The notes beneath the pieces were generated by a model that did not search any database, was not told where the DNA came from, and saw only the letters and a program-made list of their open reading frames with translations. A stretch of 64,000 nt of DNA from Marasmius tenuissimus (lineage: Eukaryota > Basidiomycota > Agaricomycetes > Agaricales > Marasmiaceae), in assembly GCA_029532415.1 (NCBI GenBank), contig JAQOTA010000033.1, positions 310,001-374,000 of the forward strand, in the 5' to 3' direction. Positions within the stretch are counted from its first letter, which is position 1. Every line of letters begins with the position of its first letter. Made by a program: the position numbers and the translations under genes. Shown here piece by piece: positions 30,509 through 43,422 of this stretch.

Positions 30509-32317
30509 CCTCACAACGACGTTTCTTGTGAGGGGTCGGTTACAGGCCTACATCACAATGTATATCCATCATGAACTCTTTCATTGATACTTTCAGATCA
30601 CAGAACGGACTCTCTTTGGACTTGGTAGATTTTATTCATAATTCAGTGTCTGCATAATGATTTCTTGTAGCTTTACTGTCCTTATTTGAGCTCCCATGTA
30701 GCTTCCCACTAATTGTAATCACAGAATTGTACCAACTGCGTTGTACTCTCGATTCAACCACATGTGTTGTTAGAATCTTCGGTCTGGCCCTCCCACCCGC
30801 TTCCGGGGGTAGGTCAGTTTCTTGACACACCTCCATCCAGTCAGGTTTCCAGCGACTGACCGTTGTATGCGAGTGCTCGGGCTGGGATCACAGCCACCGT
30901 CACCTTCCTGGATTTAGGAGGTGTTTCTGAGTGACTCAGACTTGGTCCTGGTCCATGTTGCATTCCAAACGCGCCCTCACGTGAAAGCACATGGTCGCAT
31001 CAGGCGCTTTTCACGTGGCCCCCTTTGGGGACCCAGGCCCAAGCCTCCGGCAAGCCTTTCCCATAGTGACCCAGCACTATCGTGCAGATTTGGATTCAAC
31101 ATAATACAACATTGCGATACACCTATACAGACTTCCAGATATTCGAGAATCTTTTCTATCGCTGCATCTACAGAATATCGGTAAGATATTCTCTCCTTGC
31201 TCATCGCAGCAGTTTATCTTATGTGATCAAAACGTGATCAGCCGTGATCCGGTCCATCCGGATGTGATGCCCTCCGGACTGTCTGAGTCACAGCGCCATC
31301 TTTGCCTTGTATTCTCACCTACCTCAGACTTTCCGACTGTCCCTTGAATGCGCGGTTGTATCTTTATCAGCTTCTTTCATGAGCTCTTGAAAGACGATAC
31401 CTACACATATACGACCCCAATGTCGACATCAATGCAAGAAAAATATGGATATTGTGGAAATTTATTATCGGTGCGTATTGAGTACATTCATGACTGCTCT
31501 TTGAGCTATTGGCGTCTGATACGAGTACTTAACATTTAGGTACGAGGTCGTGTATATCACACCATAAAATTAGGCCTTCGGTCAAGTGAACAAAAAGAGA
31601 ACGACTTTCGTCTCCTGTCCCGTAACCTCCTTACGTACCCTTTACTCATCATCTGGTGTCAGTTCGCAAACGCCAATAATCATCTCTTCTAGAGGTCGAC
31701 TATTTTCAGCTCTAAATCCAAACACAAAGAGAACGCAGTCCGGCTCACTCATGGCCTCGGTGTCTCAAGGTCTCGCGAGGGGAAGTGACGATAATTAGAG
31801 GAGGGAGAGAGGGATGATGGGGTGGAATGTTGAAGCTCGAGAACCCAACAGAAACTCGAGTGCGTCTTGCCAAATTTCATGCTAGGGAGACTGATCTCAG
31901 GGTTTTTCATAGCGTCTTTTGGAAAATGAAAACAGGACCAGTGTTACCCCATCGTCCTCTTTAGCGTTGGAATGGTCGACAAAACCTTGAAAAAGCGGTT
32001 CTCCCGCAACCAACAACTCCGGCATGATAATCGACCATCTCATCTTTCACGTGCTTATACGAGTATGCTCACTGCCTTAAAATAATGGCACTACACCTTA
32101 TTAATACGACTACTATTGCTCATGGACGTTTGGAAGGTCGCGGCAACTCCCACCTCCACAGGGCCCCGACGTTTGGGGTCGACTGCAACGGAATACCCCA
32201 GCAATCGTCACGGTTGAATTTACCGCTCCGCTGAGAATCCGGTTGGCCGCATCTATCTTCTTCTTCCATCGACCTTCTTAACTCCATATTAATTAAAACA
32301 TCTTTTCCTATCCGGAT
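30509..32317. other. No assignable gene
   Basis: About 1.8 kb. A minus-strand frame near 31753-31650 (MSEPDCVLFVFGFRAENSRP) looks protein-like but meets a TAA after 36 codons. TGACTCAGAC at about 30932 and GTCTGAGTCA at about 31280 are a weak inverted pair. Nothing was assignable. Confidence 0.35.
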
Positions 32318-32422
32318 ATGCGATTCAAAATCTCAACTCTATTACCCTTCTCGTTAAGCTTCGCTGTAGGGGCTAGACCCATACCTGTCTTCGTTGGTGT
32401 TCTCGTTGCCTTCCCTGCATAG
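32318..32422 (+). CDS. Short ORF with signal-peptide-like sequence
   Basis: ATG 32318 opens 34 codons beginning MRFKISTLLPFSLSFAVGAR, a typical n-h-c pattern for a secretory signal, and ends at TAG 32420. The frame beyond the stop stays readable for a further 40 codons. It may be the first exon of a decayed secreted-protein gene. No family was recognised. Confidence 0.2.
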   Translation: MRFKISTLLPFSLSFAVGARPIPVFVGVLVAFPA

Positions 32423-33590
32423 CCACCCAGCCGGATCGTCATCATCGCCGAATATCTCTCGCGAGACGGCGCTCTTCATCTCCAGAGCAGGATGGCAATC
32501 ATGCCCTTCGTTTGCACCCCAGTGGCGACTCGCGGGGATATGAGATGAGAAAATGGCATCAAGTGTCTATATCCTCCGCTGGGATTTGGGTCACATCCTA
32601 ATGGAGGGATTCCCCAATTTTTCTGACGAGTCACCATGGTGGCAGCCGGCTACGGCCTGTTCATCGGCTTGGTGTAGGGTATTCTAGCCCCAAATCCTCC
32701 CTTTTCTTGTGTGTTACTTACAGATAGGCTGGTAGGCACGTGTCCCGTTGCGTTGTCGTTCATTTGCGATGTCAATTGAATCCTTCGTTGCCTGGTTGAA
32801 TCCTTCGTTGCCTGGTTCCACGGGCCCTTCGTGAGGCTGTGCTTTCCCCCCGTTTGCTCATACGTCTGTCCTACCACTTTTGGAATCGCGCTATCTGTGT
32901 TCTGCGGTTATTCTCTTCTATTCTTGCCTTCTTTAGGTCAACACTCGAACGGGGGCGCTTTTCAGTACTCGTGGTGCTCATCCCCATACTCCATTGACCT
33001 GCGACTCTCCAAGCAGTAGTCAGTTTGCTGGATGAGTATCCTTTGTACCCCCGGCCACTTCATCTCGCCGAGCGGACGTATCCACTGTTTCCGTATCGTT
33101 TTTTATGGGAGCCTAGGATTGGGATATCATCCGTCGCGATTGGGGCTTGGTTCGTCGCTGACGCTAAGCCGTGGTCATTGGGTCTACTAAGAGCTCCCGT
33201 CGACCACAAGCTAGGTGAAGGTTTGGGTTGATGGTATCTTTAGTCATCGACGAATAGACATCTCGGGCAAAGGGAAACAAATCTGCCCCGCAATCAGAAT
33301 AGTCTGAAACGATGAATGTGGACTGAAGGTATGCTATATATACTACATCACTTTTGCCCTGCGCTATTTATTGACGTTGCTTTCTTCTCAGGCTTCCGAA
33401 GCGAACACTCAAGCCTTCGTGATACATCACGTTTTATGTTGTGCGACTGATCTCGAGAGCTGTGTGTGTATCTGTTCGCTGTTGGGATCTGAATGTTCAT
33501 CATGTTCACCATCTAATGTTCGTTGCACCTGACCGAGGTCCTTATAACATCTATCAAGTGGCTCCATACAAAATCTAGGCCGACATCAAG
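32423..33590. other. No assignable gene; one 20-bp tandem duplication
   Basis: TTGAATCCTTCGTTGCCTGG is present twice in tandem at about 32776-32815. A frame at 33025 (67 codons) has no recognisable family. Confidence 0.35.
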
Positions 33591-33680
33591 ATGCACGTCG
33601 TCTTCGTCCTCCAGCTTACATTGTTGACCTCAGTCGTAGGTGCCGCGGACGATGACAAGAAAATTCCACCGATCAGTCGA
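33591..33680 (+). CDS. Possible signal-peptide exon
   Basis: ATG 33591 encodes MHVVFVLQLTLLTSVVGAAD then DDKKIPPISR and ends at a good donor (CGA|GTAAGT). The hydrophobic core followed by VGA-A fits a cleavable signal. It could be a leading exon spliced to sequence further downstream or a relic; the membrane gene at 33871 has its own start that matches its paralogues, so I do not join them. Confidence 0.2.
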
Positions 33681-33870
33681 GTAAGTGTCTCATCTGGGCG
33701 CCCACAGAGTCTGGGTGGTAATACAGTCTGATGCTGTTGTTGAGGACAGTGTTGATCAACAAAACTGAGGTGCCTTGTATCGTTTATATACACGAATCCT
33801 ATATCTAGTCTTTTGTGTTGACCGCCATCAAACCCCTCCTCTTTCTAGCCTATTCGACCTAGTCTAAAGG

Positions 33871-35252
33871 ATGCATTGCACCTCAGCCGACTCACAAGAA
33901 GACTGTTCCAACCTCGTCTTTATATCCCATATCCTCGGCAGTGTAAGTTACGAAAGAACAAGCAGGACAAGTCATACTGACTTACCGGATGTGTTCAGGT
34001 CGGATTGGCTCTATACGGTGAGCGACCCCTTTAGCTGTGGCCGACTCCGGCGGCGTTTAACTGCGTTCTACAAGGAGCCCATGCGGTTATCTATGCTTGG
34101 TGCCTTTACCTGCTCTTGAAACGCAAATGCGACCATTATAGTAGACACGTTATGTTGATCACGACGTTCTTCATCGCCGCCACCGCCTCTATCGGACTTA
34201 GGACTACAAAATACCTGTCGACCTCTAGCGTCCATCTCGATCCTTACAATCTAGGTGTAACGATTATTGCAATCCTGGCAAAGTAAGGTAATGTTCCGTA
34301 AATTTGACTTGGCATTGCTCAGTGTTTCCTTGAATTTCCATGTAGCGGCTTGATGGATGTATTCTCGGTGAGCTTCGCTCCTCCGACCTTGAATTTGACC
34401 GCCTCAAACAGAACTTTAATGAGATATGGCGTTGCTATCACTTCTGGGGGCGTTCAAGAGTGAGGGTTCTGAATGCACCGTGCGCGGTATCCGCGCTAAC
34501 CCACGGTGGGTCCTCAGATGCACCTGTATCGTTCGATGCATTGACAATACATCTCAGTTTACGGTCTCTCCCTTATATTTTGGGGAAGAGAATATGGAGC
34601 CCAGATCAATAAGACTCCGGTATTTGCCATCTTTGTACTTCTCGCCCTTGTCGGTAAAATCCTCTTGTTGACTGTGTTAACCGGTGAGTTTATATACGCA
34701 AGCTCGATTGTTGTTGTTCACTGGGTCACAGCGGGAAGACTCCTCTATATTGCTTGCCACAATTGGAAAGATCTCCAGTTCTGCGAAACAGTTTCGGCCA
34801 TTCTCAGGACCATGGTCTCAGTGGCGTAGGTCAAAGTAACGTTCTATAGCCACCCGCATGCACTCACACCCTTATAATTTCCATAGAATAGAGTCGAGTT
34901 TGATCTATCTCGTCTGGTTCGCCGCCTACGCTGTTGTCATGATTAGCAACGAACTGTGGGCAGATTCTGAGGTTTACCCTGTACAACGAACGGATTTGAT
35001 TTTTGACTCCCTGGTTACCATCATGGTGCGTAATTTATCTTTCGAATCACGTCGAGATCGCGACTAGACTTGGCGTTTACGAAGGGAATTACATCTACAC
35101 TAATTATCGTGCGGATACCGCCTGGGACGACCACTCACGGCGAAGAATGGTTCATCAAAGAACATGGAGGGAAAGATATCGAGCGAACGGTTGATCCAGA
35201 CATAGAGGCACAGAGGAGCACCAGAAGGAGGTGGACTATGTGGCTATTCTGA
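33871..35252 (+). CDS. Seven-helix fungal membrane protein, copy B (intact)
   Basis: Nine exons give an intact 309-aa frame: 33871-33942, 33999-34017, 34075-34282, 34346-34367, 34424-34505, 34558-34683, 34732-34825, 34887-35025, 35085-35252. Starts MHCTSADSQEDC, aligned with copies A and C. Hydrophobic segments include VGLALYG, AVIYAWCLYLLL, VMLITTFFIAATASIGL, IIAILA, VFAIFVLLALVGKILLLTVL, SLIYLVWFAAYAVVMI and GITSTLIIVRI; a charged C-tail follows. WRCYHFWGR is the family's W-R-C-Y signature after the small 22-nt exon. The extracytoplasmic loop between helices 2 and 3 is shorter than in A and C because exons 3 and 4 are fused without an intron. Function unknown; a plasma-membrane sensor or transporter role would be a guess. 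The reading frame is complete with canonical splice sites. Confidence 0.8.
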
Positions 35253-36114
35253 ATTTGTCATTCGGTCTCGCGGGCCAATAGACTGAATGAAGCAAACAAG
35301 CCAGACATTCAAGATGTTCAGAACTTGAGGTTGTAATGGACCAATGGAAAAGTAGCGTCAGAGAACGACATTACACAGAGAAATTCCACAGTCGGGAAAA
35401 AATCAAGAGTGAATACAAGAAATCGAAAGTTGATGGAAGACAACGAAAGTATCAGAGACTATTGATCACTATTTCAACTCGCCACTCTCAATTTTCGGTT
35501 TCAAAAATAAGTTTTCCTTTACTGTCGCTGGCGTGGAAAGACTGTCAAGTTCTGAGGTATAGGGCGGTAGATGAACCAGTATCGATGAGTCTGTAGACAA
35601 ATAAAGGCGCGATACAACAGTCAGACGCTCAACGATATCTGAAATTCAAACTATTCGGGATTTGTAATGGAGGAGGAGGAGGAGTGTATTACACGGCATG
35701 GTCCACGTACTGAACACCGAGTCCGGGGCTTATCCTAGCATACACGCAGCTAACTACGCCTTCGACCCCGGGACGGTTCCCACACTGTCTGGACGAGCTC
35801 ACGGCACACGCAGTCCGCGGTAGATCCAAACCGTGAGGGTCCGCCTTTTGACCTGCCTACACCCACTTTCTAGCCCATCCTCTAACATACTCTAGCTACG
35901 AGATTGGTCTGTCCGCTGATACGCCGGGGGAATATGTAGCGGTGATCGGTTGAAGATTTGCAGAACTTCATAAATATATTTTGCCGTAAGTGAGTACGCA
36001 GGTTTCCAGGACATAATGGCAGCTAGAATTGCTGTTAGGTTTCGCTTCATTGTTGGACTGCTGTTGGATGTATACTACTGAATGCCAGTAGGAATGCTTT
36101 TCGCAATACTATGA
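35253..36114. other. No gene seen
   Basis: Contains a short GGAGGAGGAGGAGG purine run near 35671. The right end is probably the 3' tail of the LINE-like element. No gene was recognised. Confidence 0.35.
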
Positions 36115-36351
36115 TTGAGTTATCCTTACACTTTAGGAGTGCATGCTCTGGTGTTTCTACTCCCTGACGGCATAACCGACATATTCTTTCTTCATACGGC
36201 ACTTTTGTTCTGTGATTGTCAACCCAGCGAGCGGGTGATCACCACACCAAATCTTTGAGAAGACTTTTCGATGCCGGGGATTCTGAATGTCAATCAGGTA
36301 TGCCCTCATATGCATCGTTTGGTACTGGTATCTCACATTGTTCCCCTGTGC

Positions 36352-38388
36352 TCATGGTTCCAGCCTATCTCTAAGCAAGTACGTTTTTCGGTACGTCCTT
36401 CGAAGTTCACTCTCAGCCCATGAAAGTCTGGACTTCTTCACAAGGTCCTGGAATTCATCCAGCATGTCCTTGTTCAGAATGTCATCAGGGCCAGGAACAA
36501 ATTGCATTGTGTCGGGCATGTTACGCTCCAGATCTTTCAATAAGTCTGTATACCATCCTTTTCTGTGTTCTTTGTGCATTTTGATACTTTCCCTGACTGC
36601 AGCATTCACATAAGTATCCGATGGCCGTTGGAGCGCATATGCCAAGTACCGGAGGGCTAGTTCTGTTCTTCGGAATAATATGGGTGCAAGGTTGGTCTCT
36701 GTGAATAAGGCTACAGTTGATATGTGCTTTGTGAGTCCTAATAATCGTTTAATGAAGTCGTTTTGGATCTTTCTGATTGGTTCTGCTAGTCTCTCATTTG
36801 TATCTAGGCTGACCTCGCATCCATAGATTAGATGTGGGTCTACACAGCCCATATACAGAATGCGGCCCTCATTTGGTGGTAGGGAACCAATCATTGACTC
36901 AATATGAAGGACTGCATGAGCAACTTTCCGTGCCTTTGCTGCTTTGTTGGTATAGTGAGGGGCCATCACTGTGGCAAATGACCGGTGGTTCCCGGATTTG
37001 TAGGTAGTTCCAACATATGTATATTCAGCAACAATTTTGACTATATTACCTGCAAAGGTAAATACTGGCATTTCTTCCAGCTCTGGTCCATGGTAGCCAA
37101 TGAAAGACTTTATAGCATTGATAAGCATGGCATTAAGGGAATACCATGTATAGAAAAGATTCATCTTCCTTTGTGGACCCTTGGGAGATAGTGCCAAAAT
37201 TAATAGGACATCTGCTTGTTCTAGGTGTGATATATAGAGACCAAAAAGCTCAATGTCATCCTCTGATTCGGGTATGCCAAAATCGTAGAAATATATAATC
37301 CACAGGAAGGGTGAATATGTATCACCGATCAATATTCCCATATCAGAGTCAAAAAGGGATGAGACTGATTCCCCGTGTCGAACCTTATATTTCATTTTAC
37401 AGTAGATTTGTCTGAGAAAGTCAAATATCTTCCCACCCATACCAAGCTTACGCAGTTTCACCCACAGTGTTGCACGGTGCACTGATGGGAAGGCATTAGT
37501 GAGATCGACACCCGCTACCCATAGAGTTTTACCCTTCAATCGGGCTTTCTCAATAGCAATTCGCAGAATGAAGACATTATTTCCGGTGCACATGTTTTTC
37601 TGAAAGCCATTCTGGGAGGGAGGAATTATTTTACGGGTATTTGCCCAGTCCCCCACCCTGATCAGGAATAGTAGGGTTACAAACTTGAGCATGCAGCTTT
37701 GTAGCGCCACCGCACGATAGGACACAGGGTCACTACCTGGTTTATCCTTTTTGAGTATCCCCACCAGCACCGTGGTCACCCATATTACTGGGTTATCATT
37801 CTCTTTCAGGCATTGATTCACTAGCTCACATATCAGTGTACTGTTCATATTGCATATATCACGGTAATGGACTTCATCTTCACCTGCAGATGTCCTTCCA
37901 GGATGAAGTCTCTTGAGTTCTGCTTTCGCAAACTCTATTTCATCAATATCAAAAGGTCTATCAAAGAACCTCTCAGGTGTATCATCAGTTGTAACTTCCG
38001 GTATCATCCCTGCAATAGCTTCATTTAGCTGGTAGTGTGGTTGATTGAACATCGGAGGTATGGCTCGTTCCCTATTCATCCTCGATGAGAATACTTGGAG
38101 CAGTTGGTCAGCTGAGACACCATCTCCCGGATCAGTTTTTGATTTTGCAAACTTCCTGAAAGTCTCCCAAAACTTTTTTGGGCTAGCTGCCGACTCTAAG
38201 AACTCCCTGAGATTGCGGTCTTGCAACCTGAGGAGCTTTGACCTTCCCCGGTGTGATTCCAGTACCTGGCCACTCGCATCATTGGTTTTCACTGGCCGCT
38301 GCGGCGGTTTCCACGTTGTCACCACTCTACACCGCCCCTCAGGACAGACCTCGTAAATTGGGTTTATCTCACTCTGGGATGTAGGCAT
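36352..38388 (-). pseudogene. LINE reverse transcriptase ORF
   Basis: A 678-codon frame on the minus strand. RT landmarks: GILKKDKPGSDPVSYRAVAL (fingers), SQNGFQKNMCTGNN, catalytic VDLTNAFPSVHR, GILIGDTYSPFLWIIYF, then LEQADVLLILALSPKG where the normal ...ADD... is ADV, so the second catalytic Asp is missing. The thumb region (IKSFIGYHGP, EYTYVGT) and a leucine-rich C-terminal part follow. The stop at 36352 interrupts a frame that continues with RAYLIDIQNPRHRKVFSKIW and the zinc block further down. Upstream, the same frame runs back to about 38460 (GHLEQARNHAQSALNQRLQ), the end of the RNase H domain, so the two long ORFs were one. Confidence 0.75.
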
Positions 38389-38447
38389 GTCATTGATACT
38401 TTGAAGCCTTTGATTCAGCGCACTCTGTGCGTGATTTCTCGCCTGTT

Positions 38448-39962
38448 CTAAGTGCCCGTTTGCTTTTGATCAATAAAATTTAAAATCACAACCGTTGTTC
38501 TTTGGCGAATGAGTCGTATAATTGATACAAGCAGGTCAGCATTTGCACACCCCCACCTATTTCTCATATGCGTTCCAATATGTTCCGTGAGTGCAGATAC
38601 GGCGTATTCAGAATCCGAAAAGGCTAGAATTGGCTTTCCCGGCGGCGCGAGCTGCAACATTACATATATAGCATATAGACTCGCTCGGTTTTGTGATAGC
38701 GATGGCCCAGGCACTCTGACTGACCGGTTGAGAGGCGACAATGGGCCCCAGTGTACGCCTGCACCGGCCTTCACTTGCATCGTACCCACTTCCATGCAAC
38801 TACCAGCAAGATAGACTCTTGTGGGCCCGCCTGCCACAATGGTCCCATTGGGAATGTACCCGTAGACCCGTACCAACGGGTCATCTTTGTTTTTGGCAGC
38901 CGAGTTAACTACCTCGACATAAAGTCGGTCCAACTCTGTATCAGTCGGGAGATGATTCGGCTGCTTAGGCGCCACTTGCGTTTTCCGTTTGGCACACCTG
39001 GCCTTATGCTGGTTCAGGGCGATGTCATAGTTAAAATGAGTGATGATTGGACAGTGGTCTGACCACTCCTCGTCATGCTCTCCAACTTCAAAGTGTGTGA
39101 TTTTCTCTCTCATAGCTGCATTCACAATCCCATAGTCAATCACACTCTTACCTCGTGGCTGGTGTGATGTATAGAGGTGTGTGTGACCACCAAGGCTGTT
39201 GCAGCCATTCAGAATCGATAAATCAAGTGCTCCGAGGTTGTCGATGAGTGCTCTACCTCTGCTCGTAATATGCGAGTCTTGGGACTGTCGTGTGGGTGCC
39301 CCTGTAGTTTGTGTCTGCAGGGTACCTGTGCGCCCATTGATATCCGTGAGTACAAGCACTGGCTTCTCAAGGATACTTATTGCGGTGAGGATCTCAAGCA
39401 GCTTTGTAAATGGATGAACCGCGACAAACTCGGCCCAGCTAGTCGATGATTCTGGTAAGATATAGCTGTTCACCAATATGCAATTGCCTACTTGGATAGT
39501 CAATATGTCCGTGGACGTGAGGTCGGGACATAGTGTGGCCTTCAGTTCCTTGCGCGCAAATGTGATTACGCCACCCCACGGTCGCCGCAGATCTTCTGGT
39601 GCTGGTCGTGATTTGACGAACATATGGTAACCCTCAGGCGGTGTGATACATTCGTGTTCCTCTTCTCTCAAATGAGTTTCTTGGAAGAAGATAACATCAT
39701 ATCTTCTCATGTCTTCAGTGATTTCCGGGCAGTCAAGTTTCAGTCGAAGTTTTCCTTTGATATTCCACATTTTGATCTTCAGAGTAGATATTGTTATCGG
39801 AACAAGAAAATTAGTACTAGTACAATTGGTTACATTTTGGTCACTATACGTGACATTTTGAGATACGCGTGGTAGGGATGGTAAACCTAAACTGTAATCT
39901 GTACTTGGCGACGACGAAGACGAGATATTTATACGGTACTCGACTGTCCTGACTGAAAACAC
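38448..39962 (-). pseudogene. LINE endonuclease + RNase H-like ORF
   Basis: A 504-codon minus-strand frame. The first part is an exonuclease/endonuclease/phosphatase domain with MWNIKGK, FFQETHL, the LVLTDINGRTG block, VIDYGIVN and WSDHCPI, so the main catalytic residues are present. The second part resembles RNase H: VYLAGSCMEVG (normally TDGSC; the Asp is lost), AGAGVHWGP, QNRASLYAIYVM (normally AELYA; the Glu is lost) and LAFSDSEYAVSAL (Asp kept). It ends prematurely at FIDQKQTGT; a 1-nt shift returns it to the RT frame. An RNase H placed before the RT differs from Tad/I-type elements, where it follows the RT. Confidence 0.7.
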
Positions 39963-40498
39963 AAGTCAATACTAACGCTCGCATAATCCCTCGGAACCGG
40001 GCCCCTCTGCCAGGCGTTGTGGAATGCGAGGGCGGTCTGTTCAGTCGTGAACATGACCACCATGCTGTAATCAGTATCCCTATGGCCCTTGACTTCGGCC
40101 TTCGTCCACATAAGGTGGTTAAGAACCAGCCCTACTATCGCACGTGCCACGTCGGTCCAGTTATCATCACGCCGAAAGGTCATGTTCGAAACACGGACGT
40201 GATATGGGTGAGCCTGCTGTGGCTGGTAAGCAGCTGGAGGTCGGGAATGGAATTGGGTCCATTCTAGTCAGGACGAGGGAACAAGCTCATTATCTGTGCC
40301 CCTGCCAACCTTGGCTGTTTGAAGATCTCCTCGGACCCTAATATTGAGCTTGTAAGCCCGTAATCTGTGGTCTGAGTTCTTTGCAGCTCTGATCAGCTCT
40401 ACCTTCGGCGGCACTTGAGGCAAGGATAACCCGATTTGGGCCTGAATCTTTGTCAAAGCTCGTACGATATTGAACAGATTGATGAGATGAGGCAACAA

Positions 40499-42104
40499 AA
40501 GAACGGGATTTGAAACCCCAAAAGAAATAAAATACTTTTGATAACCGTTCTCAGTCGTTGCGTTTGTCTGAGCTACTCTTTCCCCTTCAATTCCGGTAAT
40601 GAATTTGCGAAGCAGAGTGGGAGAAGCGACGACTGTGCGAGACTTACATACGCCTCCGGTGATGGATTCCGACGAATCTCATCTCGGACATTTGCAATTA
40701 GAGGAGGGTAAAGCTGGAGTGTATGTTGTTGTGCCCGTCACGGAAGTGGGTGGATGTCAGACGTTGAATTGAGGCGGGAGAATCAAGGCTTGTGCACGTG
40801 GCAGAACACGGAGAATTTACACATCAAGCCATAGAATAGCTGCTACTGGAGCCTTTAGTGCTCGAGTTAATGTACGGTGTCGGTCGCGTAAGCTCTATGG
40901 GCAAAAGTGACACTCGCCAGCCTTGCAAAACCATCTCTGCCCATCCCTGTGCCAGTTGAGCTGTAAGTGTCGAACATTTAAAGCAATACAATAAAATTAA
41001 TGTCTACCCACATTCACACAGCGATTTCAATAACCTCCGTCGCAGACTCACGTACTTCTGGGATGTGTAGGATCAGTCCGAAGGTTTCTCGTTGAACAGG
41101 TTTGAATGTCGAGGTCATCATCCCTTACACTATGGGCCCAGGACGGGGTGATTGTCACCCTCGTTACAGGTAGGTGCCACCTTTCACCATGATATAGGGC
41201 GACATCCAATGAATACGATCACCCCTCCCTTGGGTTAGCTGAGAATCACCTTTACGACGGGTGATTTCCCTGCAAGACATCGGACCAGTGGTTCACCAGT
41301 TTTATAGGTTGTAAATAGTCTACTCTGCCACTAACTAATGACCGTATAATTATTGTTATAACTTGTATTTAGTAAATACAATGATTGAACAACAGTGGAA
41401 CTTTCGCACGAAAAATAGGTCTACTCTTATAGGCGTCGTGGGAGCAACTGTGCAGTTCTTCGGAGAGTGCCGAGTGGCTTTGTTGTGACGTATTACCGTC
41501 ACGACGCGTGACTACAGCCTTTTCTCGTTCAATCACTTCTCGGAGTCAAAATATCCTGGACAAGACGTTAACGGTTGAGTGGCATATTGGTTTGGGGGAT
41601 TTGCGACCGGTGCGCACATACCTGATTTCTCTTTACTCGATCTAACATACTTTTTTCTTATGAATCTTTCAAAGGATCCGCACGGAGAACAATATGCGCA
41701 GGACCAGGGCCGCCAATCGAACGCGGAGCGGCAGCTGCGTTGGGAATTTCAAGTGGTATTTATTCTCGTTCACATATCTTCTAGCCTCCTCGAACCAGGG
41801 CATGAAAGACCTGGGTGTGTTTGATCTGAGGACTCTATTGGTCGTGCCTACTGACTATCGTCTAGACTATCTATCAGCGTCGCGAAGCGCCACAGGTTAT
41901 GCACACAGTATCAACACGAACCAATATGCTCAGCAGGAATGCGTTTGATGGGCTGTACAGTGTATTAGTCGTAGTAAGTTGTGTTCTCTACCGGTTTTAA
42001 TATCGTGCTGACCTCTGAAGTTGTCCGCAAGCAGTTTCACGGTACACGATAAGTAAATCACGTACACTCACCCATCAACAAACCCACACCTTTTGTCTCG
42101 GACA
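40499..42104. other. No assignable gene
   Basis: About 1.6 kb of short frames. A word cluster GTGATTGTCACC / GGGTGATTTCC at 41145-41265 recurs loosely at 42730-42950 and suggests an eroded repeat. No gene was seen. Confidence 0.35.
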
Positions 42105-42660
42105 TGTCACAAAGTGCGGAGCGTCTAGCAGAGATGGCAGAGGCAGAGAGCAGTGGTAGCGGGCTTGGAGAGGAGCAGCGGGCTTGACTCAGACAGAGAT
42201 AAGGCAGAAACTGGTCCCAACGACAAGTTAGATCTATTGTAGAGAAGGAAAGCGAAGGAGACTGTACTACTCACCTGTTCCCAATGACAAGAGGTCAAGA
42301 TGAGGGACCAGGTGAAGACTAGCTAGCTTATATACCTATCCTACGGTCAGAGCTGGAGTTGGAGTGGCTACCTATGAGTTGTGTATGAGTAAGTATGAGT
42401 CAAGGATGAATAAGGAATGAGTCAATATGAGATAATGGGATGGCTGCGCGATGGTGGGTTAAGAAGGGAAATCGTGAGAAATAAGGATGTATAGTAAGTG
42501 ACCGTGAGAAAAGAACATGTGATAATCATGTGAGAAAATGGTGGAGGGAAAAGTGGCGTCTTCATGACAGGACATACACAATTGATTTGGACGCCTGCAA
42601 CTATGAGGAGATTGACGAGCCGGATCTGGAAGAGGGCAGGGAGGCAACTTAAGTTTTTAA
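42105..42660. repeat. LTR-like remnant
   Basis: Contains GCTAGCTTATATACCTATCC, similar to the TATA block of the AGTTGC element, followed by many TGAGT/ATGAG words (TATGAGTCAAGGATGAATAA), a texture like the gypsy LTR in this window. Ends and target duplication were not found, so this is only a likely solo-LTR remnant. Confidence 0.3.
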
Positions 42661-43095
42661 ATCATACTTGACCCATGTACACTACTTTAATTTAGAAGCT
42701 GGTCAATATATGATATCGTTCACTCCCTCCTCAGTATCTGGATGATTGTCACCCATTCTACGGGCTATACTGCCACACCACCACCTGAAACCCACGTGAA
42801 CATCACCACGATTCGGGTTTTTTGTGGCAGACATGATCACCTTTTCCCAATTGGTGACAAACACCTAAAACAGTGGTAATAATTAACTCACTCCGCGGCG
42901 AACCTCACCTGAGGCTCGGGTGATTCCAGGGGTGATTTCCACCATGCTTGCGGGCCGTAGTGTTACTCTTTGATTCGAGTGCATCGCGTCAGGGCCCTAT
43001 TGACCAATCCAATCGTGAGGGCCGATTTGTTGTCCGAGCATCCGCACTCAACGGACAGGGTCCCGTCACATCAACCATTGTCCCTGTGTAAAAGC
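42661..43095. other. No gene seen
   Basis: Short frames only, with GTGATTTCC words that recall 41100-41290. Confidence 0.3.
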
Positions 43096-43286
43096 AGTTG
43101 CAATACTGCAGGGAGCAGGAGAGAAAAGACAGTAGGCAGAATGCCTCATGCGGTGTTGGTAACAAACTGCTGAGGTAGAATAGTATTTCTAGCTAGCTTT
43201 TATACAAGAGTATATCATACAATGTGTAGGGTCAGGTAGGCGCAATGGTTAGCTAGGCCAAAGTTGCCATACCTAGAATATTGACT
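43096..43286 (+). mobile_element. AGTTGC...TTGACT element, copy 2 (internally deleted)
   Basis: Same ends as the 346-bp copy at 21839 (AGTTGCAATACTGC and AGAATATTGACT), but 191 bp because about 155 bp in the middle is missing. Flanked by its own 5-bp duplication AAAGC (43091-43095 and 43287-43291). Two copies with different target duplications prove mobility and fix the element's ends. Confidence 0.7.
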
Positions 43287-43422
43287 AAAGCAAATTTGAC
43301 AAGATCGTTGTGCGCCTGGCACATCGATGAGAGGAATTAAGTTTTGACTTGGTTTACAAAGAGGCGACTGATAGCATTAGAAGTAATACATATGACAAAG
43401 TTAGCAGAAAGGGACCTCCTCA

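Larger units (their letters stand above)
36115..40498 (-). mobile_element. Decayed non-LTR retrotransposon (endonuclease-RNase H-RT)
   Basis: Read on the minus strand: possible ORF1-like segments at 40498-40268 and 40183-39929, then an APE-type endonuclease, an RNase H-like domain, the reverse transcriptase and a C-terminal zinc-binding block near 36210-36120 (ICRLCRQGVETPEHALLKC). There is no LTR, and neither a poly(A) tail nor a target duplication was found, so both ends are approximate. Frameshifts and substitutions at catalytic residues show that it is inactive. Confidence 0.75.

Noticed and set aside
30925..31290. TGACTCAGAC and GTCTGAGTCA as possible terminal inverted repeats
   Set aside because: Only about 10 bp match, with no target duplication; too weak for an element call.
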